Positions 54,399 to 63,294 of a stretch of 64,000 nucleotides of DNA are shown one piece after another (positions within the stretch are counted from its first letter, which is position 1; every line of letters starts with the position of its first letter). The translations under genes and the position numbers were made by a program. Source of the stretch: Bradyrhizobium sp. NP1 (GTDB lineage: Bacteria > Pseudomonadota > Alphaproteobacteria > Rhizobiales > Xanthobacteraceae); assembly GCF_030378205.1 (NCBI RefSeq), contig NZ_CP127385.1:992001-1056000 (forward strand). The letters are read 5' to 3'. A model generated the notes under the pieces. It saw only the letters and a program-made list of their open reading frames with translations. It was not told the origin of the DNA and did not search any database.

Positions 54399-55379
54399 TC
54401 AGTCCGGAATCAGGACGATCTTGCCGAAGAAGTCGCGCGCCTCCATCAGGCTCTCCGCCTCCGCCAGTTTCGACATCGGAAACGTCCTGATCTCGGGCAG
54501 CGCCAGCCTGCCTTCGGCGACGCCGCGCATGCCCTGCTCGACATCCTCCTTCAGGTAACCGTTCGATCCGATGATCCGAAGCTCCCGCTGCCAGATGTAG
54601 CGGATGTCCTCCCTGGGATCGAAGCCTGCGGTCGCCCCGCAGGTCAGCAGCTTGCCGTAGCGCTTCAAGGCGCGAAGCGACGGCACCCAGGTCTCGCCGC
54701 CCGTGAAGTTCACGCAGACGTCGACGCCCTTCTTTCCGCTGATCGCCCAGGCCTGCCGGGAGAAATCCTCCCTGCTGTAGTTGATCGTGTAGTCGGCGCC
54801 GAGCTGCTGCAGACGCGCGCATTTTTCATCCGAGCCGGCGCAGGCGATCACCCGGGCGCCATGCGCCCTGGCCAGCTGGACGGTTGCCGTGCCGACGCCG
54901 CCGCTCGCGCCCAGCACGAGCAGGAGATCGTCCTTCTGCAGGCCGCCATTGGCATGCAGCATCCGGTTCGCGGTGCCGAAATTGGCAGGGACGCACGCGG
55001 CCCGTTCGAACGAGAGGCGACGGTCGAGCGAGATCACGAACTGATGCTGCACCCGGACGAGTTCGGCCATCCCGCCCTGCACCTCCTCGCCGACCATCCC
55101 TTCGTCGGTCATCGGATCGACCAGCACGGCATCCCCGATCTCGAAGCCCTCGACGCCGGCCCCGACCGCCGCGACGGTGCCCGCGATGTCGCCACCCGAA
55201 ATGAAAGGCAGCTTGACCGGCAGGCCGGGTATTCCGCGACGTACGAAAATATCGAAGTGGTTGAGGCCGCACGCCTTGACGCGCACCAGGACGTCGCCCG
55301 GCCGCACCTCTGGATCGGGAAACTCGCGGTACACGATGTTTTCGACGCCACCATGCGCTTCGATCACTGCAGCCTTCAT
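54399..55379 (-). CDS. Zinc-type alcohol dehydrogenase-like quinone oxidoreductase
   Basis: 326-aa MDR-superfamily oxidoreductase: KACGLNHFDIFVRRGIPG, GGDIAGTVAAVGAGVEGFEIGD, and cofactor motif VLGASGGVGTATVQLARAHGA. The catalytic and structural zinc cysteines of true alcohol dehydrogenases are mostly missing, which favours the quinone oxidoreductase/enoyl reductase side. Last gene of the operon ALDH-OYE-ligase-QOR, 49 bases after the ligase. Confidence 0.88.
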   Translation of the reverse strand: MKAAVIEAHGGVENIVYREFPDPEVRPGDVLVRVKACGLNHFDIFVRRGIPGLPVKLPFISGGDIAGTVAAVGAGVEGFEIGDAVLVDPMTDEGMVGEEVQGGMAELVRVQHQFVISLDRRLSFERAACVPANFGTANRMLHANGGLQKDDLLLVLGASGGVGTATVQLARAHGARVIACAGSDEKCARLQQLGADYTINYSREDFSRQAWAISGKKGVDVCVNFTGGETWVPSLRALKRYGKLLTCGATAGFDPREDIRYIWQRELRIIGSNGYLKEDVEQGMRGVAEGRLALPEIRTFPMSKLAEAESLMEARDFFGKIVLIPD

Positions 55380-55428
55380 GGGACCTTCTTTCGTTGCATG
55401 TTGATGGTCCGGCGGCGCGCTGCGCTGC

Positions 55429-57117
55429 TCAGGCGAGAGAGTCCCTTGCGGGCTGCGGACGGAAGCGGACAGGTGCGGGACGAATGACGCCGTTGGCGGC
55501 GTCCTCCACCAGCCGCCGCTTGAGCACTTTTCCGCTTGCGGTGAGCGGGAAGTGGTCGAGCTGGACGAAGTATTCGGGCATGTCGTATTTCGACAGGCCC
55601 ATCGCATCGAGATGCGCGAGGATTTCGGATGGCGGCATCTCGCGCGGCTCCTTCATGACAAGCGCCAGACATACCTTCTCGCCGAGGCGCGGGTCCGCGA
55701 CCGGAAACGCGGCTGCCTTCAGGACGGACGGGTGGCGCATGGCGAGGTCCTCGATGCGTGCGGGATGGATGTTGTGGCCGCCGCGAATGATCAGGTCCTT
55801 CTTGCGGCCGACGATGCGCAAATTGCCATGCCGGTCCATCTCGCCAAGGTCGCCGGTCATGAACCAGCCGGACCGGTTGAAGGATCGCTCGGTGCCGATC
55901 TGGTCGTCGAAATAGCCGAGCATCAGGCAGCAGCCGCGGCCACCGAGCTCGCCGGTCTCTCCGATCTCCAGCTCGCGATCCGGATTTTCCGGGTCCCACA
56001 CCTTCAATTCGAAGCCGTCGCAGGAGCGCCCGCAGCTGTTGATGATGATTTCGGGCGGATCGTCCGGCCGCGTATATTGAAACGAGCAGTTCTCGGTCAT
56101 GCCGTAGCAGCTCTGCGGCGTTATTCCGAGCGCCAGCAGGGCGCGGACGGTCGCTGCAGGGATCGGCGATCCCGCGAGCTGGAACGAGGAGACATCGCCG
56201 ATCCGCGTCAAGCCGCGCTTGTGCACCTCAGTGAGAAGGTCGATGGCGTGGGTCGGCACGCCGATCAGGTAGGTGGCGCCTGTCTCGATGATGCGATCGA
56301 GCGTTCGCCGGCCGTCGAGCGGCGAGTGGACCACGAGCTCACCGCCGCAAGCCAGCGCCGTGACGAGTGCGACCGTGCCCATGTTGTGGCTCATCGGGCT
56401 CAGCGTGTAGATCACGGTTTTGGCGTCAAAGCCGAAGTCGCTGACGATCGCCCGTCCGTTCGACAGCAGCGTGTTGTCGGAGTGCATCACGCCCTTGGGA
56501 AGGCCCGTCGTGCCCGAGGTGAAGGCGAGATACATCACGCGATCGGGGCTGGACGAAAAGCCTAGGCCGCCGGATTCGCGCACACTAAGCTCGCCGCATC
56601 GCTTCGCCGGATTGCCGCTCAATTCATTCGCCGCCAGCGGTGGCAGCCGATAGGTCTTCTTGAGACTTGGCAGGCCGGACAGCAGGGCAAAAATGTCGTG
56701 GCGGTCGGAATCCGCGCCATGGCCCGGTTGTCCGAAGAAAGCGGCTGCGGAGACGCGCTCGAGCAGGATGCGGATTTCGGCGCAGGTATAGTCGCGATGC
56801 AGCGACGGATTGCAGACATAGCCCATCCGCGAGCAGGCGAGCAGGACCAGCACGGATTCCGCGCGGCTCGGCAGCCAGATCGACACGCGGTCGCCCTGGC
56901 GCAGCCCGGCGGCGTGAAGATCGGCCGCGATCGTGTCGACCCATTGCAGCGCCTCGCGGTAGGTGAGGCGGCTCTCGGTGTCGCGGATCGCGTGGTGCTC
57001 GGGCTGAATCTCGGCCCAGTGCCGCAGCCTCATATAAAGGGTGCTGGGCTGCCAATGGCCTTTCTCGTAGAACGACCTGGCCTGATCGAGATCGAGGAGC
57101 GAGAGGGTCCGCGCCAT
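55429..57117 (-). CDS. AMP-binding acyl-CoA ligase
   Basis: 562-aa acyl- or aryl-CoA synthetase. ATP loop AFTSGTTGLPKGVMHSDN, motif CYGMTENCSFQYTRPDD, hinge GWFMTGDLGEMDRHG, RKKDLIIRGGHNI, and C-terminal LTASGKVLKRR. The family includes cyclohexanecarboxylate- and benzoate-CoA type ligases; exact substrate unknown. AAGCAGGAA precedes the ATG. Third gene of the four-gene operon. Confidence 0.88.
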   Translation of the reverse strand: MARTLSLLDLDQARSFYEKGHWQPSTLYMRLRHWAEIQPEHHAIRDTESRLTYREALQWVDTIAADLHAAGLRQGDRVSIWLPSRAESVLVLLACSRMGYVCNPSLHRDYTCAEIRILLERVSAAAFFGQPGHGADSDRHDIFALLSGLPSLKKTYRLPPLAANELSGNPAKRCGELSVRESGGLGFSSSPDRVMYLAFTSGTTGLPKGVMHSDNTLLSNGRAIVSDFGFDAKTVIYTLSPMSHNMGTVALVTALACGGELVVHSPLDGRRTLDRIIETGATYLIGVPTHAIDLLTEVHKRGLTRIGDVSSFQLAGSPIPAATVRALLALGITPQSCYGMTENCSFQYTRPDDPPEIIINSCGRSCDGFELKVWDPENPDRELEIGETGELGGRGCCLMLGYFDDQIGTERSFNRSGWFMTGDLGEMDRHGNLRIVGRKKDLIIRGGHNIHPARIEDLAMRHPSVLKAAAFPVADPRLGEKVCLALVMKEPREMPPSEILAHLDAMGLSKYDMPEYFVQLDHFPLTASGKVLKRRLVEDAANGVIRPAPVRFRPQPARDSLA

Positions 57118-57202
57118 TTCCTGCTTCCACGCGAGATGCTTGAGATCGTCGTTGTCGTTCCTGCCCGGCGTCGGCGGCGCACGCGCTCGGAGGTCAATGA
57201 GA

Positions 57203-58459
57203 TCAGATCTTGTTCAGCGAAGGCCGGCTGCCCTCGCCGCTGTCGAACCAGGTGTACGGCTCGTGGCGGGCCGCGGTGAACGGTATCGTAACGTCCGTGC
57301 CCGCGGGATAGGCCGAAATCGTTCGGTTGCGGCCGTGCAGACGATAGGCGTAATCGGACGGCAGCAATCCGTAGCCGTCCTCGTTCAGGGCGGCTGCCGC
57401 ATGCACCGGCCAGTTGCTGTCGGCCAGTGCTTCGCGGGCGATCGCGATGAGATCGGCATCGCCGGCCTGCAGGATGGAATCGGCGTGATGGGGGTCGACG
57501 ATCAGGCCGACCGCCATGGTCTTGATCTTCGCGGTGCTTCTGATGTGGGAGGCGTAGGCGACGTGGTAGCCGGGCACGCGCGGGATCAGCGGAAACGCGC
57601 TGTCGCCCTGGATGCCGCCGGACGAGCAGTCGATCACGTCGATGCCGATCTGCTTGAGCGCCGTCGCGAGCGCGACGCTGTCGTCGACGTCCCAGATGCC
57701 GCCCTTGCCGTCCACGACCGAGCAGCGAAAGAACACGGGCAGGTCGGCCGGCCATGCCGAACGCACGGCTTCGGCGACCTCGAGCGCGAAACGCATGCGG
57801 CCGGCCCGGTCGCCGCCATAGGCATCGGTACGATGGTTTGTCACCGGCGAAAGGAACTGGTGGATCAGATAGCCATGTGCGCCATGGATTTCGCAGATGT
57901 CGAATCCCGCCTGCAGCGCGCGCCTGGCCGCCTCGGTCCACGCGTTCAACACGGTTGCGATGTCGCTCAGGCTCATCGCGGCAGGCGTGTGGGCGTCGGG
58001 CGAGACCGGAATGGCGCTCGGTGCGATGCCGATCCAGGGCGGACGGTCCGCGGTCGAATTTGCGGCGGTGAGTGGCGCCCAGTTCTGCATGGCGCCGTGG
58101 CTTGAGGCCTTTCGGCCGGAATGGCCGAGCTGAATGGCGGGGATCGATCCGAGCGACCGGATGAAATCGGTGATGCGCCGGTATTGCGCGATATGTCGGT
58201 CATCATAGATGCCGGCGCAATCGTGGGTCTTTCGACCGCGTTCTTCCACGGCGGTTTCGTCGCCGAACACGATCGCAGCGCCCGCCATCGCGAATTTGCC
58301 GAGATGAACCAGGTGCCAGTCGGTCGGGCCTCCGGCGACCGATCGATACTGGCACATCGGCGAGATCACGATCCGGTTTCTGGCCGTCAGCCCGCGCAAC
58401 TGGATCGGGCTGAACAGCAGGGATTTTGCCGCTGGCCTCGGCAGGCTGGTTTCAGACAT
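57203..58459 (-). CDS. Old yellow enzyme-family NADH:flavin oxidoreductase
   Basis: 418-aa FMN TIM-barrel protein close to YqjM/NamA: LFSPIQLRGLTARNRIVISPMCQY, QLGHSGRKAS, DICEIHGAHGYLIHQFLSPVTNHRTDAYGG-type core (residues ~180-210), and DADLIAIAREALAD. It reduces activated C=C bonds of enones or enoates. The HxxH/HxxN substrate pair is in HGAHGYL. Second gene of the operon, 124 bases after ALDH. Confidence 0.9.
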   Translation of the reverse strand: MSETSLPRPAAKSLLFSPIQLRGLTARNRIVISPMCQYRSVAGGPTDWHLVHLGKFAMAGAAIVFGDETAVEERGRKTHDCAGIYDDRHIAQYRRITDFIRSLGSIPAIQLGHSGRKASSHGAMQNWAPLTAANSTADRPPWIGIAPSAIPVSPDAHTPAAMSLSDIATVLNAWTEAARRALQAGFDICEIHGAHGYLIHQFLSPVTNHRTDAYGGDRAGRMRFALEVAEAVRSAWPADLPVFFRCSVVDGKGGIWDVDDSVALATALKQIGIDVIDCSSGGIQGDSAFPLIPRVPGYHVAYASHIRSTAKIKTMAVGLIVDPHHADSILQAGDADLIAIAREALADSNWPVHAAAALNEDGYGLLPSDYAYRLHGRNRTISAYPAGTDVTIPFTAARHEPYTWFDSGEGSRPSLNKI

Positions 58460-58583
58460 GGGACGCTCTTCGTTCGTTCAGACCGGCACTTGCATCGTCG
58501 TATCCAGCCGCCTCCGTACGCTTTGGCGCGTCGCCGCGCATGATCTCTCTCGGAGCGCCGGGATCGACGTTTCGGATCACGCC

Positions 58584-60026
58584 TCAGGCGGACATCTTGT
58601 GACTGACAAGCTTGGTGATCGTGTAGTGGCCAAGGCCCTCGACGCCGCCCTCACGGCCGTAACCGCTGTCCTTGACGCCGCCGAACGGCGTCTCGGCATA
58701 CGAGGCCGTGAAATGGTTGATGGCGAGATTGCCGCACTCGATCGTCTGGGCGATCATCTCGGCCGTGTCGGTTGAATCGGTGAAGGCGTAGGCGGCGAGG
58801 CCATAAGGGAGCGAGTTGGCCTTCCGCACGGCTTCCCCGACGTCGCGCACCCTCGCCAGCAAGGCCAGCGGACCAAACGGCTCCTCGTTCATGGCCCGCG
58901 CGTCGTCAGGGACATCGCCCAGCACGGTGAGCGGATAGTAGTAGCCGTGATTGCCGAGCCGGCTGCCGCCGGCGAGCACCTTGGCGCCCTTGGCGACGGC
59001 ATCGCTCACCAGCGCATCGATCGTTTCGAGCCGCCGCGCGTTGACGAGAGGGCCCATCGCACAGGATTCATCGAGGCCTTCGCCGACCTTCACTTTCCGC
59101 GCGCCCGCCGCGAACGCCTCGGCGAATTCCGCATAGACCGGTTCCTCGACGAAGAACCGCGTCGGCGCAACGCAGACCTGGCCGGCATTGCGCGACTTGC
59201 CGGTAACCGAGGCCGTGGCGGCCTTCTTGACGTTGGCGTCGGCACAAATGATCACCGGCGCATGCCCGCCCAGCTCCATGATCGCGGGCTTCATGTGGCG
59301 TCCGGCAAGCTCGGCCAGCCGCTTGCCGACGGCCACCGACCCCGTGAACGTCACCAGGCGCACGGTCGGGTGTGGGATCAGGTAGTCCGAGATTTCCGCC
59401 GGCCGGCCGTAGACGAGGTTGATGACGCCCTCGGGGAGGCCGGCGTCGGCGAAAGCCTGCACAAGCATCATGGCGCCGGCGGGCGTCTCCTCCGAGGCCT
59501 TGATGATGATCGAGCAGCCGGCGGCGAGCGCGCCGCCGATCTTGCGGGCCGGCGAGCTGAACGGAAAATTCCAGGGCGAGAACGCCGCAACCACGCCGAT
59601 CGGCTCGCGCGTCACCAGGAAGCGCATCCCGGGTTCGGTGGGAATCACGCGCCCATAGGTGCGGCGTCCCTCGCTCGCGTCCCATTCGAGAATATCGCAG
59701 CCGCGCTCGACCTCGAGCCGCGACTGCAGGATCGGCTTGCCTTGTTCAAGCGTCATGGCATGCGCAATCGCATCGATGTTCTGGCGCGCGAGCAGGCTCG
59801 CCTTCTCGATGATCTGCTCCCGCTTCGCGGGCGACATGCGCCGCCAGGTGCGAAACCCCTTTTCCGCGGCGGCAAGGGCGTCGTCGAGATCGCGGCGGGT
59901 GGCCTGTGGCAGCACCCCCAGCACCGCCTCGTTCGACGGATTGACGATCGGCATGTCGCCGTCGCGTTCGCGCCACTGGCCGTCGATGAACAGTTTGATT
60001 TTTGGATAGTTGGGCATGCGCGCCAT
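58584..60026 (-). CDS. Aldehyde dehydrogenase, succinate-semialdehyde type
   Basis: 480-aa NAD(P)-dependent aldehyde dehydrogenase. Catalytic Cys in NAGQVCVAPTRF, catalytic Glu in MELGGHAPVI, cofactor loop FTGSVAVGKRL, Asn in FSPWNFPFS. The overall pattern is that of GabD-type succinate-semialdehyde dehydrogenases (SSADH). First gene of the ALDH-OYE-ligase-QOR operon, with a GntR operator 54 bases upstream. It could oxidise the aldehyde made by the decarboxylase (inference). Confidence 0.92.
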   Translation of the reverse strand: MARMPNYPKIKLFIDGQWRERDGDMPIVNPSNEAVLGVLPQATRRDLDDALAAAEKGFRTWRRMSPAKREQIIEKASLLARQNIDAIAHAMTLEQGKPILQSRLEVERGCDILEWDASEGRRTYGRVIPTEPGMRFLVTREPIGVVAAFSPWNFPFSSPARKIGGALAAGCSIIIKASEETPAGAMMLVQAFADAGLPEGVINLVYGRPAEISDYLIPHPTVRLVTFTGSVAVGKRLAELAGRHMKPAIMELGGHAPVIICADANVKKAATASVTGKSRNAGQVCVAPTRFFVEEPVYAEFAEAFAAGARKVKVGEGLDESCAMGPLVNARRLETIDALVSDAVAKGAKVLAGGSRLGNHGYYYPLTVLGDVPDDARAMNEEPFGPLALLARVRDVGEAVRKANSLPYGLAAYAFTDSTDTAEMIAQTIECGNLAINHFTASYAETPFGGVKDSGYGREGGVEGLGHYTITKLVSHKMSA

Positions 60027-60074
60027 TTCCGATGCTATCGACCGGCCGAAAATTCATGCGGTCGTTGACTGACA

Positions 60075-60091
60075 CTAATATGGTATACCAT
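60075..60091. promoter_or_regulatory. GntR operator upstream of the ALDH operon
   Basis: CTAATATGGTATACCAT, containing the perfect 12-bp palindrome ATGGTATACCAT (60080-60091). The same 17 bases occur at 61111-61127 in front of hyuA. A repeated perfect palindrome next to a GntR gene is strong evidence of a shared operator. Confidence 0.75.
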
Positions 60092-60129
60092 CATATCTGA
60101 AAGTCAAAAGTCCGTGGTCGAGACAAATG

Positions 60130-60148
60130 CGCCGGCCCGGGGCCGGCG
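60130..60148 (-). terminator. GC-rich hairpin after the second GntR gene
   Basis: CGCCGGCC-CGG-GGCCGGCG, a perfect 8-bp stem, 22 bases after the GntR stop reading leftward. The following bases on that strand are CATTTGTC, only a weak T tract. Probably ends the regulator transcript before the ALDH promoter. Confidence 0.5.
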
Positions 60149-60169
60149 ATGGCGAGCGCGCGCGGACGG

Positions 60170-61006
60170 CTAGGCGGTCGCCCGCGACTTCGGCTTGGCG
60201 GCAATTCTGCCGCGCTCGACCGCGGTCTGCTCGGCGTCCGCGCGATAGGCCTCCTGGGCCGCCTCCGCCGCCTTGCGAATATGCAGCTCGCTCGCGGCCT
60301 GCGCCGCCTTCTCGTCGCGGCGTCTGATCGCGGCGACCAGCCTCCGCTTTTCAATGACGCTGACGGCGGCGCGTTTCGGCTGGCTCAGCGAGATCGACCG
60401 CAGCCGCATCAGGCGATGGTGCTGGGAGGCGAGGAATTCTGCGAGCAGCTCGTTGCCGGTCGCGTTCAGCATCACCTCGTAGAAGCGGCGGACGCAATCC
60501 ACCTGCTTGCGGAGGTTGTGCTGCGCCTGCGCCCGAGCCATCTCGTCGACGATGGCTTCGAGCTCTTCGATCTGCCTGGCGGTGGCGCGGCGCGCGCAAA
60601 GCCGCGCAGCAAGGCCTTCCAGCGCTTCGCGTATTTCATAGGTCTGCCGTGCCTGCTCGAAGGTGAGGGCGGCAACCGTCGGCCCCTTGTAGGGCGGGTT
60701 GACGACCCAGCCTTCGGCTTCGAGCTGCCGCAGGATCTCACGAACGACAGTGCGGCTCACGCCGAGCAGGTCGCAGAGCTGGCGTTCGATCAGCCGGGTG
60801 TGGGGCGGAAACTCGCCCTCGATGATCGCGGTGCGCAGCTTCTCCAGGGCCAGCACGCGAAGCGTCGGCGTCGTTCGCTGCACCGACAGCGAGCTGCGCA
60901 GCCGCTCGTGATCGGTCGGATCGAGTCTGATCGGCTCCGCGTCGATCGCGGCGCGGCTGCCTAAAGCGATCCTGCCCTTGTCGTGGCTCTTCGTTCGCGA
61001 AGTCAT
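60170..61006 (-). CDS. GntR-family regulator, FadR/FCD type (second)
   Basis: 278-aa GntR regulator with a ~45-residue basic N-terminal extension before the winged helix (RTTPTLRVLALEKLRTAIIEGEFPPH, here residues ~44-69; LCDLLGVSRTVVREILRQLEAEG). FCD domain follows, then a helical, basic tail. AGGATA precedes the ATG at 61006. Divergent from hyuA, with the perfect palindrome between them and a second copy before ALDH, so it is the likely regulator of both. Confidence 0.9.
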   Translation of the reverse strand: MTSRTKSHDKGRIALGSRAAIDAEPIRLDPTDHERLRSSLSVQRTTPTLRVLALEKLRTAIIEGEFPPHTRLIERQLCDLLGVSRTVVREILRQLEAEGWVVNPPYKGPTVAALTFEQARQTYEIREALEGLAARLCARRATARQIEELEAIVDEMARAQAQHNLRKQVDCVRRFYEVMLNATGNELLAEFLASQHHRLMRLRSISLSQPKRAAVSVIEKRRLVAAIRRRDEKAAQAASELHIRKAAEAAQEAYRADAEQTAVERGRIAAKPKSRATA

Positions 61007-61110
61007 CGGTTTATCCTGCGTGTGGGATCGCGACGCGTCGCTGTTCCAGCGGTGTTCGGAAACCGGTCGTAATTTTCCGCTTGCGCTGAACGCATCTCGA
61101 TCGTAGGCTT

Positions 61111-61127
61111 CTAATATGGTATACCAT
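61111..61127. promoter_or_regulatory. GntR operator between gntR and hyuA
   Basis: CTAATATGGTATACCAT, identical to 60075-60091. Here the palindrome extends to 14 bp (TATGGTATACCATA, 61115-61128). It lies 72 bases before the hyuA ATG and about 105 before the divergent GntR ATG, so it can serve both. Confidence 0.75.
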
Positions 61128-61198
61128 AATCGGGAAAAACGCTCTCGTCGATAATTAATTGCTCCGCAAAGGGCAATCGGGTGGGGAAAGAACAAGAA

Positions 61199-63274
61199 AT
61201 GCAGCTGGCGTTCGATATCGGTGGCACCTTCACCGACTTTGCGTTGCGAGACACCGACAGCGGCCTGGTGAGGATATGGAAGGTCCCGACCACGCCGCGG
61301 GCTCCCGCCAAGGCGGTGACCGATGATCTCGAGGTCCGGCGCGGCGACGGAGGATTCGACGGCCGCGTCATCGCCGACGTCTTTCATGCCACCACCATCG
61401 CCACCAATGCGATCCTCGAGCGCAAGGGCAGCCGGGTGGCGCTCATCACGACGGAGGGATTCCGCGACGTCCTGCTGCTCGGGCGGCAGAAGCGCTACGA
61501 CACCAATAATCTGCATCTCGACAAGCCGGTGCCGCTGGCGCCGCGTTCGGACATTTTCGAGATCAGGGAGCGGCTGGCGCCGGATGGCTCGGTCGTCGAG
61601 CCGCTGGCCGAGGCCGATGTCGCGGCGCTGGCAAGCCGGATTGCGGCCGCCAGGTTCGATGCGGTCGCGGTGGTGCTGCTGCACGCCTACGCCAATCCGA
61701 AACACGAGCAGCGGGTCGGCGAAATCCTTCGCAAGCACCTGCCGGGAATGGTCATCTCGCTGTCCTCGGTGGTTTCACCGAAGTTTCGCGAATATGAGCG
61801 AACCAGCACGACGGTCGCCAACGCCTATGTGGCGCCGCTCGTCGACAGCTACCTCACCTCGCTCGAGGGTTCGTTGCGGAAGCTGGAAGTATCGGCAGGC
61901 CTTTCGGTGATGCAGTCCAATGGCGGGCTCGTCTCGGCGGAGCTGGCGCGTTCCTTCCCCGTGCGCATCGTGGAATCAGGGCCCGCCGCCGGCGTGCTGA
62001 TGTGCGCGGAGGTCGGCAAGGAAGAGGGCTTCGATCACGTCCTAACCTTCGACATGGGCGGTACGACAGCCAAGCTCGGTGCGATCGACGGCGGCGTGCC
62101 GGCGATCACGCCGACCTTCGAGGTCGATGCGGTCAACTACAAGAAGGGCAGCGGGCTGCCGCTCAACATCACCGCGATCGAGCTGCTGGAGATCGGCGCC
62201 GGCGGAGGCAGCATCGCGCGGACCAAGATGGGGCTGATCACGGTCGGCCCCGACAGCGCCGGCGCCGAGCCTGGCCCGATCTGTTACGGCCGAGGCGGCA
62301 CCAGCCCGACGATCACCGATGCCAATCTGGTGCTCGGCTATCTCAATCCGGATTTCTTCAACGGCGGCGCGATGCAGCTCGATCCGCGCGGGGGTGCGCG
62401 CGCGATTGCCGCCGATGTCGGCGAGCCGCTGGGCCTGACGCTCGAGGAGGCCGCCTGGGGCATCCACTCCGTCGCCAACGCCAACATGGAGCGCGCGATG
62501 CGGATCGTGTCGATCGAGCGTGGTCGCGATCCCCGCCGCTACGCGCTCGTGGCGTTCGGAGGAGCGGGGCCGCTGCATGCCTGCCGGCTGGCGCGCGCGC
62601 TGGAGGTGCCGCGGGTCATCGTGCCGCGCGGCGCCGGCGTCGGATCCGCGCTCGGCCTCCTGGTGGCCGAGCAGAAGATGGACATGGGGCTGACCCGCGT
62701 CGTGAAGCTGGACGGCCAGGCCGGCCGCGAGATTTCGGACATCTTCCGCGAGCTCGAACAGCGCGTGAGCGTCCAGGTCGAGCGCATGCGCCACGGCGGG
62801 ACGATCCGGATCATGCGAAGCGCATCGATCCACCACGTCGGCCAGGGATACGAGATCCGCGTCGATCTTCCGGCGGGCGAGATCGGTCCCGACTATGAGC
62901 GCGCGGTGCGGGACGCGTTCTACGCGGCCTACAAGCGGGAATATGGCTACACCGACAATGAGGCGGCGATCGAGGTCACGGACTGGTATGTGCTCGCGAG
63001 CGTGGTGCGGGACGGCAAGGCTCCGGCGCTGCAGCTCGAAGGCACGACGGCGACCACCGATCCGGTGGTCGGCGAGCGCAAGGCGTACTTCCCCGAGCTT
63101 GGCGGCCTCGTTTCCTGCAAGGTGATCAATCGCTACGCGCTGCAGGCCCATCACAAGTTCGAAGGTCCGGCGCTGGTCGAGGAAAAGGAGTCGACCACGG
63201 TGGTGCTGCCGGGCGACGTCGTTTCGGTGACGAGCTCGGGCAACCTCATGATCGTGATCGGAGGCGCCAAGTGA
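61199..63274 (+). CDS. hyuA: HyuA-type hydantoinase/oxoprolinase alpha subunit (second set)
   Basis: 691-aa ATP-binding subunit. FDIGGTFTDFALRD near the N-terminus, FHATTIATNAILERKGSRVA, FDMGGTTAKLGAIDGG, LLEIGAGGGSIARTKMG and AFGGAGPLHACRLARAL. ATG 61199 starts exactly at the conserved region; a GTG at 61181 would add six residues. Its stop overlaps the next gene. Sequence differs clearly from the first-set HyuA, so the two likely act on different substrates. Confidence 0.92.
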   Translation: MQLAFDIGGTFTDFALRDTDSGLVRIWKVPTTPRAPAKAVTDDLEVRRGDGGFDGRVIADVFHATTIATNAILERKGSRVALITTEGFRDVLLLGRQKRYDTNNLHLDKPVPLAPRSDIFEIRERLAPDGSVVEPLAEADVAALASRIAAARFDAVAVVLLHAYANPKHEQRVGEILRKHLPGMVISLSSVVSPKFREYERTSTTVANAYVAPLVDSYLTSLEGSLRKLEVSAGLSVMQSNGGLVSAELARSFPVRIVESGPAAGVLMCAEVGKEEGFDHVLTFDMGGTTAKLGAIDGGVPAITPTFEVDAVNYKKGSGLPLNITAIELLEIGAGGGSIARTKMGLITVGPDSAGAEPGPICYGRGGTSPTITDANLVLGYLNPDFFNGGAMQLDPRGGARAIAADVGEPLGLTLEEAAWGIHSVANANMERAMRIVSIERGRDPRRYALVAFGGAGPLHACRLARALEVPRVIVPRGAGVGSALGLLVAEQKMDMGLTRVVKLDGQAGREISDIFRELEQRVSVQVERMRHGGTIRIMRSASIHHVGQGYEIRVDLPAGEIGPDYERAVRDAFYAAYKREYGYTDNEAAIEVTDWYVLASVVRDGKAPALQLEGTTATTDPVVGERKAYFPELGGLVSCKVINRYALQAHHKFEGPALVEEKESTTVVLPGDVVSVTSSGNLMIVIGGAK

Positions 63275-63294
63275 ACCGCCAAGTGAACCGCCAA
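63271..63294 (+). repeat. 12-bp tandem duplication at the hyuA-hyuB junction
   Basis: GTGAACCGCCAA occurs twice in a row, at 63271-63282 and 63283-63294, preceded by CGCCAA. The first copy holds the overlapping GTGA of hyuA stop and hyuB start. The duplication keeps the hyuB frame, adding four residues. Confidence 0.7.
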
